A stretch of DNA of 64,000 bases from Chrysogorgia sp. JL179-B06 (lineage: Eukaryota > Cnidaria > Anthozoa > Scleralcyonacea > Chrysogorgiidae), in contig JAYKKM010000339.1 in the NCBI GenBank assembly GCA_035772405.1, positions 379,501 through 443,500 of the forward strand, read 5' to 3'. The notes under the pieces are model-generated. The model saw nothing but the letters and a program-made list of their open reading frames with translations. It was not told where the DNA came from and did not search any database. The first letter of the stretch is position 1. Each line of letters starts with the position of its first letter. Positions 1-10,286 of the stretch are shown here, in pieces. The translations under genes were made by a program, and so were the position numbers.

Positions 1-1003
1 TCCCGTTGGGTTGGGTGAAGAGGAAGGCAGAGTCGTTTGAAGGTTTGAAAGGCCGTTGAGACGTATGACTGACACTGGTGGGAGTCTGTGAATCCAGTGA
101 ACCACTGAGGCAACGGTGTCGAACAAATAGGGGTGGAGTCGGATCAATGGAATCGAACGTAAACCGAAGGGTAGGACTAGGTCAACATAAAATTGCTCTC
201 GCCAGAACATTCCGAAGCAAAAGTGGTCGGTTGGGTGAATGAAGTCACCACTTCCTGTGGGTATCTCCCCAACATTACACTGGCATATGAGGTAACCACT
301 TCCCGTGGGTATCTCCCCAACATTAAAATGGCATTTGGGGTCACCACTTCCTGTGGGTATCTCCCCAACGTTACAATGGCATATGAGGTCACAACTTCCT
401 GTGGGTATCTCCCCAACGTTACATGGCATATGAGCTCACCACTTCCTGTGGGTATCTCCCCAACGTTACATGGTATATGAGGTCACCACTTTCTGTGGGT
501 ATCTCCTCAACGTTACATGGTATATGAGGTCACCACTTCCCGTGGGTATCTCCCCAACATTAGAATGGCATTTGGGGTCACCACTTCCTGTGGGTATCTC
601 CCCAACGTTACAATGGCATATATGAGGTCACCACTTCCTGTAGGTATCTCCCCAACGTTACAATGGCATATGAGGTCACCACTTCCTGTGGGTATCTCCT
701 CAATATTACACTGGCATATGAGGTCACCACTTCCCATGGGTATCTCCCCAACATTAAAATGGAATGCGAGGTCACCATTTCCTGTGGGTATCTCCTCAAT
801 GTTCAAACAGCAAATGGAGCCAGCACTTCCTGTGGGTATCTCCCCGACATTCAAATAGCGGGATGTTCTGGTAGGCCACCTTGACGTCAAATTTGGCCAC
901 AAGCACTCCTGGACCGAGCAACATGAGTTCCCAGATGGTGTCGTCGACAGACACATGGTGCATGGAATAGGGGATCTTGCGGAGAGGACAGGTCAAGTAT
1001 CGG
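1..1003 (-). pseudogene. Decayed reverse transcriptase of a DIRS/LTR-type retroelement, split by a minisatellite
   Basis: Reading the minus strand, 1003 to about 870 encodes a stretch with VSVDDTIW, LGPGVLVAKFDVKVAYQNIP, and 231 to 1 resumes with HPTDHFCFGMFWREQFYVDL followed by VLPFGLRSIP and a frameshifted FDTVASVVHWI. Together these look like one RT palm: the A-motif aspartate in AKFDV, then the VDLxLPFGLRSAP segment typical of DIRS-like and some gypsy-like polymerases. The two halves are separated exactly by the minisatellite at 238-860. No YxDD box, protease, integrase or recombinase was found in the window. Which order of retroelement it belongs to is uncertain; that it is RT is fairly secure. 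Confidence 0.6.
238..860. repeat. 48-bp minisatellite inside the RT relic, about 13 copies
   Basis: The unit contains CACTTCCTGTGGGTATCTCC followed by CCAACGTTACAATGGCATATGAGGT in variant forms. Most units are 48 bp, some 46 bp, so the reading frame is not kept through the array and the open frames seen on both strands are by-products of the repeat. The unit resembles the RT codons at its right border (around 830-860), so the array probably grew by slippage or unequal exchange from that sequence. Confidence 0.9.
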
Positions 1004-1270
1004 CATCAGTTGTCAGGTTGATTGCGTTTGGAAGCGACAGGTTGGCCAGGATCAGACTGGTAAGCTTGCATCACAGGGTGAGTGTTATCCGCAGCAATGA
1101 GTTCAACAATGCACACAGCCAGTTCAATTGAGGATCAGAGACCGTAAATCATGAATACGCGTACCAGGAGAAACCAAGAAGCTCGCATCCTTTTGCCCTA
1201 AACATGCAGTGACTGAAGGAGGAAGTTGATGGGGAGGACTGGATAATGGCACAGTAGTCCAATTGGTGAC

Positions 1271-1286
1271 TTGCTGCAGGAGACTT
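1271..1286. repeat. Left target-site duplication of the truncated LINE
   Basis: TTGCTGCAGGAGACTT is repeated without mismatch at 2019-2034. Target-primed reverse transcription normally duplicates 7-20 bp of target, so the length fits. Confidence 0.85.
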
Positions 1287-2018
1287 AAATAAATAAATAA
1301 ATAAATGAATGGTTTAATAGAGAATACCTTTGCACCCTAAAGGTGAATTGCGGTAACTTTACAATCATGGAAATATAGAAATAAATAATATATTACATAA
1401 AGTTACAGTTACAAGCATAATAAATCTATAAATCTATTAAAATATATAATTACAGACTATATACTGTAGTGTATTATAATAGCGTAATAAGTTCTAAAAG
1501 CAGTGTTAAGTATAATAAATTTAAAATAGTAAATAAATAACAATCATCTGCCCATACTTTTAAAAAGCATGGCAGGGATAAAACTGTTATGATATCTATT
1601 AGTTCTACATTGAGGAAGAGACAGTGCTTCGGAGTTCCGTAGGATGCGTTGAGTGGATACTGCTCGACTAGGGGCAGAAGATGATACAAGTGGGATGCTG
1701 GTTGGTTGATCTTCTCGAAGCTTTTCACACAAAGCATTTCTCTTCTGATGTCGAGGCGCGGACTGGAACATAACAAAAGAGCCTCCGAGTAAGGGATATT
1801 CGGATAGAAGATGCGCATTGCACGTCTCTGTATCGACTCAATAGAGTTTGATAGATAATCTGGAAGGCTTGTATGCCACACCTGGCAACAGTATTCTAAG
1901 ATTGACCTTACTAATGCATAATATATGTGTACTAGGTCTGTAGGCGGAACACCACTCTTCTTTAAGACCCTGAGAATATACAAGCGTTTAGATGCCTTGC
2001 CCATCATAATATCTATGT
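1287..2018 (-). mobile_element. 5'-truncated CR1/jockey-type LINE copy with target-site duplication
   Basis: The minus-strand frame from 2018 down to about 1480 reads as the C-terminal, post-palm part of a non-LTR reverse transcriptase: ASKRLYILRVLKKSG, then IYYALVRSILEYCCQVWHTS and LPDYLSNSIESIQRRAMRI, a signature common in animal CR1/L2/jockey ORF2 proteins. The catalytic palm and endonuclease are missing, as expected for 5' truncation. On the minus strand the copy ends in an ATTT-type short tandem tail (plus strand AAATAAATAAAT at 1287-1310). A perfect 16-bp direct repeat, TTGCTGCAGGAGACTT, flanks it at 1271-1286 and 2019-2034, which fixes both ends. Confidence 0.85.
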
Positions 2019-2034
2019 TTGCTGCAGGAGACTT
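2019..2034. repeat. Right target-site duplication of the truncated LINE
   Basis: Second copy of the 16-bp duplication described at 1271. The flanking GCTGCAGG just after it shows that the target itself had a short internal repeat. Confidence 0.85.
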
Positions 2035-3200
2035 GCTGCAGGCGAGTCTGAAAGAATGCCGCTGTGAACAATGAGGCGTTGCCATTGTAGGAACCTGGTC
2101 GGGGCCATCCCTTACTTAACGTGGGCTTGTAATGCCCAAATGATGCCTATATAAGGTCAGAACCCTCGAAAAACCTTATAGATACAGATGATAAGACAAA
2201 ACATATAGGAAGCAGCGATAACGCAACCTACACATATGCCAGTAGCACAACACAGCAATAGAGTGATGGTAATAAGGCACTGAGTATTCTGAACAAACAG
2301 ACAGCATACTGGCAAGCAAACTGAATACATTTTATTTATGGCCAGCAGTAATAATGCAACAAGCAATCAAAACGGATGCAATTGCAGGATAAAGCAATGG
2401 GGGGGGGGGGGGGGTAATATGGCATTAAATGTAATGGTAACAATGGTGAAGGCAATTAGCACTTTGGAGAAACCATAACCCCACAGATGCAAGTAGCACA
2501 ACATAGCATTAATAGAGTAATGGTAATAAGCATTCTAAAAAAGGACAAACAAAAACATATATATATACAGCACATGCAGTAATAGGTTAATAAGCATGTA
2601 AGTTATCACCGATCAAAGTGAAGTAGATATCTTTAAGGTAGCAAAGGTAATAAATCACACAATGCAAATAGCACAGTCCACAGCAAGTATAAGGTAACAA
2701 TGACGTGCAACAGCAAGGCACTTGCACTTTAACAAACCATATAAACAAGGCAACAAGCATTTAATAGCAATAGGGTGATAGTACTAGGGCCAATTGAATT
2801 TGTAATAAAAAACACTTTGGAGAAAAAGAGCAGAGGGACTGCGGTTCCCCAGATAACCGAGCATAAATATTAATGAATACGCGTACCAACAAACCATATA
2901 AACAAGGGTATGCAACCTAGATACTTTAATAAGTAAGTAATGTGATCTATGTCAACCTGTCAAGTATTATTGAGAGAAAGCTGTGATTGTGGTGTGAGTT
3001 TATATTATTAGGAATAAACGTAATAAAAAATTCTGTGAAATTGGGCGTATTTCCGACAACTCAACAATATTGGGTAATCTCACCCACATAAACCGAAGCA
3101 ACATTGGGTATCCACTGTTAAAACAATCTAGCTGAGAACCTTGGTTATTGTAACGTCACCGTGTTCAAACTGCATAAACTCGCATGGAGTCAATGAAACG
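2035..3200. other. Unassigned AT-rich stretch
   Basis: No credible coding exon. It holds a run of 16 G at 2399-2414 and loosely repeated phrases such as AGCACAACA followed by AATAGAGT(A/G)ATGGTAATAAG near 2240 and 2490, suggesting an old, diverged tandem duplication. The first 120 bases may still belong to the retroelement relic to the left. Confidence 0.5.
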
Positions 3201-3840
3201 GCTTACCTTGGCTACCGCTTTGTTCTTGCCATCACTAATGGCGCCAAAATCTCTTCAAAGACTTACCCGGGTCAAGGCGAGCGCGACAGGCGCTGATCGT
3301 AGCCGATAAACAGCTCGCCGCTGCTTTTAAAAACAGCAAATACCGGACAGCATCGTTATGGAACTACGCGGTGATAGCAAGGCCCGTAGAACAAATAATA
3401 TAATAATGGCCGCGATGAAGCCCCTATACCAACTCGACGAAGGAACCCCTTTTATACCCCACAGGACTTTTCCCGAAACGCGGAGTGGAAATTCGGACGA
3501 CACGGTTGGCGAAGACGAGGGAGGTAGCCAAGACTCGGCACTACTCAGCACTGGAAGAACTAGCGAACATGAGGAAGCGGCAGTCGAAGCTGGTGTTTAT
3601 CGACGAAGTTGTTGTGACCGACGATATAGGTTGTAGCGAGTCCGAGGGCACTTTTGGAGGCGCAGTGTTGTCCATGAGGTCGGCCACTTGATCAACGGTA
3701 ACGGTAGACTGGCTGTTGCATGATAAACGGGGCATAAACAACCGAGAACTGCTCATGCGAGAAAGTAAAAACTGTTCAGGCGAAGAGGTTGTTGAGCTTT
3801 GGCGGGAAAACCTCGAGGTTACCCAGGTGAGAGCCACAAT
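3200..3840. other. GC-richer stretch with open frames on both strands, not recognised
   Basis: Base composition is clearly higher in GC than its surroundings. A minus-strand frame of 98 codons (3837-3541) is serine-rich, and a plus-strand frame around 3286-3400 contains QLAAAFKNSKYRTASLWNYA before a stop. Neither carries a domain I recognise. It could be a degraded mobile-element ORF or a first exon with a CpG-rich promoter; nothing in the sequence decides between them. Confidence 0.3.
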
Positions 3841-4582
3841 TACGTCATACTGGCTAACAGGCCCCTCCTGTCAATAGCCCATGCCCCCTATAGGAACAAC
3901 ACGCTACACCGTCCGTATTAATATTATTTATTGCATAAATCCAAATAACGCAATGTAAACAAACGATGTAATCAGAAACGTGGACATGCGCAGAACGGAC
4001 TCGTTTAGCACTTATCAGTTTAAATTGATTTAAAACTTTCGTATTGAGAGTGCGTTATTAACGTAGGACTAATTAACCATTTCACCAGCTGACCAGGGTG
4101 ATTTTAGTAGGCCTCCAATGGAAAGACAATGTTTTGCAGTGGCAGATCCATGCACACTGCACGCGCCCTCTTTAAAATTCAGCAAACAAGTGTTTTCTGT
4201 TTTTTTACCATGTCAAGACAAAGAAGTCGGTGTGATAAACGCAATGTTATTCATGACCGATTTGTTTTGGTAGCTTATCCAATTTTCATTGCAAAAGCCT
4301 GTTTACATGTAGTTTACATGTACAAGTTAGTGCGTCAGTCGGTTGAAGTGAGCTTACACCCCCATGTAAAATGTTCTAAGTACAGCCCTGATCGTGAGTA
4401 TTTTGGGATCAAACTTGTCTGTTGAATGTACGACAAGTGACTGTCTATGCGCCATGAAACCACAAATGAATCGCTGATTGTTTAAATGGCATTGATGGTT
4501 TGTGGAGCACAGAAGAAATGTCCGAGATTATAAACCATGTTGTCGAAATCTACCTTAAGAGGAAGAAGTGAAGGAACTGATC

Positions 4583-4726
4583 ATGTTTTCATCCGCAAAG
4601 AGACAGAAACTGGATGAAGCAGGCAGTGATTCATTTGTTGCCGTTGAAGAACTGTCAGAGACTTCTTGCGATGAAAGCGTCTCCGATGAAAGCTATGAGA
4701 GTGATTTAATTTCTAAGAAAATGTAA
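4583..4726 (+). CDS. Short acidic ORF, hypothetical
   Basis: A 47-codon frame starting ATG TTT TCA and ending at TAA. The product is rich in Ser, Glu and Asp (for example SETSCDESVSDESYESD) after a short basic KRQKLDE segment. It resembles the acidic N-terminal leader of some transposases or nuclear proteins, but there is no catalytic domain alongside it. It may be an exon remnant or chance. Confidence 0.2.
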   Translation: MFSSAKRQKLDEAGSDSFVAVEELSETSCDESVSDESYESDLISKKM

Positions 4727-4903
4727 ATAAACTGGATTGTAGTCAATTTCAACATTGCGCGCACAGCGTACATTTCCCGCGCAATCAACCGCTTGCGTGC
4801 ATTTTTCTTAGGGCAAGACCTGAAGTGAGGTTTCACTGACAGTATATAGATCTCTTTCATCATGGCAGCCAATTTAAATATTCCTTTATGTGCATCTAAA
4901 TTG

Positions 4904-5451
4904 CAGGCCTTAAAATATCTTTTGCAGAGCCGTCTGACAAAATGTCCGATGTCTTTGAGTTTGGGTCGGACAAAATATCTGATAATGTCCGATGACTTTG
5001 AGTTCAGTTTGCAAGCTTGGATGTGTTGCTCATTCTTGACCACGAAATATGCTGTCTCAAACTTGGTTTTAGTTTTGGATGGATCCATTTGATGATGTAG
5101 CAGCCTAGACACTACATCGGTGTTCGCTTTGTCGGAGGTTTTTGCTAATTTCTTTGCGCGCTGTTTTAATTCTACTCCATTGGCTTACAGATGATAACTA
5201 TAAGCCATGGTGTGAGGATGTTGTGGAGCGCCAGTTGTGTGATTCTTTGTGTGATCTTTTACCGCTGAAACTCTGAAATTCGTCTGACAAAGTTACAGTT
5301 CGGTCGGACACCAATACACTATGGGTCGGACAAGCTACTGACCTCAATTTCACTTGGGTCGGACAGAATGTCCAGCGGTTTCCTCCCTACGTCGGACAAT
5401 TTCACGAATGGGTCGGACAATGTCCGTGACCGACCGATATTTTAAGGCCTG
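4904..5451. mobile_element. hAT-like MITE candidate with GTCGGACA-rich interior
   Basis: The ends are perfect 16-bp inverted repeats: CAGGCCTTAAAATATC at 4904-4919 and its complement at 5436-5451. The CAGG start is usual for hAT termini. The interior holds many copies of GTCGGACA or its complement TGTCCGAC on either side, giving the element subterminal repeats of the type transposases bind. An 8-bp target duplication is not clear (CTAAATTG versus AAATTATC), so the assignment to hAT is tentative. The 139-codon minus-strand frame crossing the left end is not constrained by the element and is probably fortuitous. Confidence 0.6.
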
Positions 5452-5614
5452 AAATTATCCTTTATGGCTAGCTTGTCTGTGTGTCAACAATTCAAAATAA
5501 TTTTTGCTTTCTAACTAGGTTGTAAAGGCTAATTTATATGATGAAAGAGGACTATTATGTATACAGTAGTTGTCCTCTGTAAATATTTGCTAATAATAAT
5601 ATTCTTAATTACAG

Positions 5615-5791
5615 GTGACTGAAAAAGTTGTTTCATACACACAATGTGTAAAATATGGTGAAACACAGACTTGTGATGAATATCTGTCAGAGAATGTCGG
5701 GAAAAATTGTACGTGTAAAATCAAGTTTGTCTTGAAAGAGTTCATGGAAGAGCCAGTCTACCTGTATTATGGACTCACAAATTTTTATCAG
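5615..5791 (+). CDS. TMEM30A: TMEM30 exon a: start of the ectodomain
   Basis: Acceptor TTAATTACAG at 5605-5614 and donor CAG/GTACC at 5791. It encodes 59 residues including the family hallmark [12 protein letters not shown] followed by [14 protein letters not shown]. The four cysteines (residues 11, 20, 32 and 34 of the exon) match the two close disulfides of the CDC50 ectodomain, and NCT is a glycosylation site. It opens at a GTG codon that is internal, not a start. Confidence 0.93.
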
Positions 5792-8700
5792 GTACCATAC
5801 CATAGTTGAAGACACTAGAAGTCTTTGGCATATGATATATATATATGACTTATTTTTAGAGTAATAGTTTAATAGATGTACAGGTATTTATTGTTCCCTT
5901 CAAGGTTGGATTGTTTTTCAACCATAATCTCAGAATCTTAATGCTCTAGTCAATGTGAACCTCCGCCCCCCCTAACCCCGGGGATTAGGCAGGGATTATA
6001 CATTTGCTGGTTTTAATGAGAGCTAACCCCCCGCTATGCGATGCCATTTTAGTTGGTCTAATGCCCGGCCCTTTGTTGCACGACGCATGTAGAAGAGTTT
6101 ATAATAGAGCTTTATTAGAACGCTGAATTTTGTTATTTGCACATTGTATAATACTATTATACAATAAAATAAATATCAAAAAGTTTTACACAATTCCCTA
6201 TTTACACTAGTGATAGTATCAACTATTAAAGTGAGGTTATGCAATAACCAAGGTTAACAGCTAGGTAACCGCGCATGGTGCAAGACCGAGGGCACAGTCA
6301 AGGGAGAATGGACAGTTTGAGTAACATCATTGTTGTGCCGACAAGGTAGGATACGGACACAAGGAGTCCGAGGAAAATAGCGCTCCCACCTTCCCTCCCT
6401 TTACTCAAGAATATAATTAATTACTTTCCACCAATTTATTGGTGTGACCGGTGCAAGCTATACCAAGAGGGGGTAGGGTAAGTAAAAGGTGAATGCAGAT
6501 GTTAACAAGAAGTTGACTGAGTGATTGGTGAAAAGAGCTCAAAACAAACCTTTTGGAATTGTATTTTACAAAAATAGGAATAGCAAAAATTTATATATGG
6601 GAATTTGACAGTCACTTTTTGTTTGTATTAAAACACATTGACATTGCATGCAAAAACCCATTAAAAAAATATATTAGGCCTGTCACGCTTGAAAATTATT
6701 CAAGCAACCTTTCTATGGTTTAAATAAACACTTAAATAATAATAAAAGACATATCTTGCTGAATAAAAAAGCTGTTTTCCACTGCTAAAAACGTTACACC
6801 GACGGTGAACACATGGAGAATGTGTTACTAACAATATTGTTCATAGTTGACAGTACAACATTGTTCACAGTTAGCAGTACAACATGGTTCACAGTTGACA
6901 GTCCAACATTGTTCACAGTTGACAGCATAGCATTGTTCATAGCTGACAGCACAACATTGTTCACAGTTGGCACTAGCACACCATTCACCAGTTGGCACTA
7001 GCACACCATTGTTACCAGTTGACACTAGCACACCATTGTTACCAGTTGACACTAGCACACCATTGTTCACAGTTGACAGTACAACATTGTTCACAGTTGG
7101 CAGTATAACATTGTTCACAGTTGACAGTACAACATTGTTCACAGTTGACAGTACAACATTGTTCACAGTTGACACTAGCACACCATTGTTCACAGTTGGC
7201 AGCACAACATTGTTCACAGTTGACAGTACAACATTGTTCACAGTTGACAGTACAATGTTGTTCACAGTTGACAGTACAACATTGTTCACAGTTGATCAGT
7301 ACAACATTGTTCACAGTTGACAGCACAACATTGTTCATAGTTGGCAACACAACATTGTTCACAGTTGGCAGTACAACATTGTTCACAGTTGACAGTGCAA
7401 CATTGTTCACAGTTGGCGGCAGTACAACATTTTTCACAGTTGGCAGTACAACATTGTTCACAGTTGACAGCACAACATTGTTCACAGTTGGTAGTACAAC
7501 ATTGTTCACAGTTGGTAGTACAACATTGTTCACAGTTGACAGTACAATGTTGTTCACAGTTGACAGTACAACATTGTTCACAGTTGGTAGTACAACATTG
7601 TTCATTGCTACATTGTTCACAGTTGGCACTAGCACACCATTGTTCACAGTTGGCAGTAGCACACCATAGTTCACAGTGGGCACTAGCAGACCATTGTTCA
7701 CAGTTGGCAGCACACCATTGCTCACAGTTGACACTAGCAGACCATTGTTCACAGTTGGCAGCACACCATTGCTCACAGTTGACACTAGCACACCATTGTT
7801 CACAGTTGGCATTAGCACACCATTGTTCACAGTTGGCAGCACAACATTGTTCTCAGTTGAAGCACAACATTGTTCACAGTTGGAGCACAACATTGTTCAC
7901 AGTTGGCAGCACAACATTGTTCACAGTTGGCACTAGCACACCATTGTTCACAGTTGGCATTAGCACAACATTGTTCACAGTTGACAGCACAACATTCTTC
8001 ACAGTTGGCAGTACAACATTGTTCACAGTTGGCAGCACAACATTGCTCACAGTTGACACTAGCAGACCATTGTTCACAGTTGGCAGCACACCATTGCTCA
8101 CAGTTGACACTAGCACACCATTGTTCACAGTTGGCAGCACAACATTGTTCACAGTTGGAGCACAACATTGTTCACAGTTGGAGCACAACATTGTTCACAG
8201 TTGGCAGCACAACATTGTTCACAGTTGGAGCACAACATTGTTCACAGTTGGCAGCACAACATTGTTCACAGTTGGCACTAGCACACCATTGTTCACAGTT
8301 GACAGCACAACATTGTTCACAGTTGACAGCACAACATTGTTCACAGTTGGCAGCACAACATTGTTAACAGTTGGCAGCACAACATTGTTCACAGTTGGCA
8401 CTAGCACACCATTCACCAGTTGGCACTAGCACACCATTGTTACCAGTTGACACTAGCACACCATTGTTACCAGTTGACACTAGCACACCATTGTTCACAG
8501 TTGACAGTACAACATTGTTCACAGTTGGCAGTATAACATTGTTCACAGTTGACAGTACAACATTGTTCACAGTTGACAGTACAACATTGTTCACAGTTGA
8601 CACTAGCACACCATTGTTCACAGTTGGCAGCACAACATTGTTCACAGTTGACAGTACAACATTGTTCACAGTTGACAGTACAATGTTGTTCACAGTTGAC

Positions 8701-10255
8701 AGTACAACATTGTTCACAGTTGATCAGTACAACATTGTTCACAGTTGACAGCACAACATTGTTCATAGTTGGCAACACAACATTGTTCACAGTTGGCAGT
8801 ACAACATTGTTCACAGTTGACAGTGCAACATTGTTCACAGTTGGCGGCAGTACAACATTTTTCACAGTTGGCAGTACAACATTGTTCACAGTTGACAGCA
8901 CAACATTGTTCACAGTTGGTAGTACAACATTGTTCACAGTTGGTAGTACAACATTGTTCACAGTTGACAGTACAATGTTGTTCACAGTTGACAGTACAAC
9001 ATTGTTCACAGTTGGTAGTACAACATTGTTCATTGCTACATTGTTCACAGTTGGCACTAGCACACCATTGTTCACAGTTGGCAGTAGCACACCATAGTTC
9101 ACAGTGGGCACTAGCAGACCATTGTTCACAGTTGGCAGCACACCATTGCTCACAGTTGACACTAGCAGACCATTGTTCACAGTTGGCAGCACACCATTGC
9201 TCACAGTTGACACTAGCACACCATTGTTCACAGTTGGCATTAGCACACCATTGTTCACAGTTGGCAGCACAACATTGTTCTCAGTTGAAGCACAACATTG
9301 TTCACAGTTGGAGCACAAACATTGTTCACAGTTGGCAGCACAACATTGTTCACAGTTGGCACTAGCACACCATTGTTCACAGTTGGCATTAGCACAACAT
9401 TGTTCACAGTTGACAGCACAACATTCTTCACAGTTGGCAGTACAACATTGTTCACAGTTGGCAGCACAACATTGCTCACAGTTGACACTAGCAGACCATT
9501 GTTCACAGTTGGCAGCACACCATTGCTCACAGTTGACACTAGCACACCATTGTTCACAGTTGGCAGCACAACATTGTTCACAGTTGGAGCACAACATTGT
9601 TCACAGTTGGAGCACAACATTGTTCACAGTTGGCAGCACAACATTGTTCACAGTTGGAGCACAACATTGTTCACAGTTGGCAGCACAACATTGTTCACAG
9701 TTGGCACTAGCACACCATTGTTCACAGTTGACAGCACAACATTGTTCACAGTTGACAGCACAACATTGTTCACAGTTGGCAGCACAACATTGTTAACAGT
9801 TGGCAGCACAACATTGTTCACAGTTGGCAATAGCACAACCAACTGTTGGTTGTGCAGTTTTACATGTGTAATCTGTTAGGTTTTCTAGTGTACACAGACC
9901 AGCAGAATACTGTACATTTTGATTCCTGTTTTTTCGTTGTATTCCACCAACCTTTCTAGAATCATCGCAGGTATGTTCGGTCAAGAGATGATGCTCAGTT
10001 GAGAGGTGACCTCAGCCAGTCTGTCAGTGGTGATTGTAAACCTTATGATAAAGGATTTACCAATCTGGACAACAAGACAAGAGTAGCAATAGCACCATGT
10101 GGAGCCATTGCAAATAGTTTGTTTAATGGTGAGGGATTTTGATGAAATAGCTACAGTGATGGTGGTAATGATGATGGTGGTGGTGATGGTGATCATGATG
10201 GTGATGATCATGATGGTGGTGGTGATGATGATCATGATGGTGATGATAATGATGG

Positions 10256-10286
<31 letters not shown>

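Noticed and set aside
238..860. CRISPR-like regular repeat array
   Set aside because: No distinct spacers; units are contiguous variants of one sequence and the window is eukaryotic.
4693..5112. 139-codon minus-strand frame as a transposase domain
   Set aside because: It crosses the left terminus of a non-autonomous element without any change, and the weak resemblance to hAT-related proteins is not backed by any catalytic motif.
7341..8429. Long open frames (up to 376 codons) across 6.8-9.9 kb on both strands
   Set aside because: They arise because the 24- and 27-bp minisatellite units are multiples of three and contain few stops; frames overlap on both strands and encode the same repeat.
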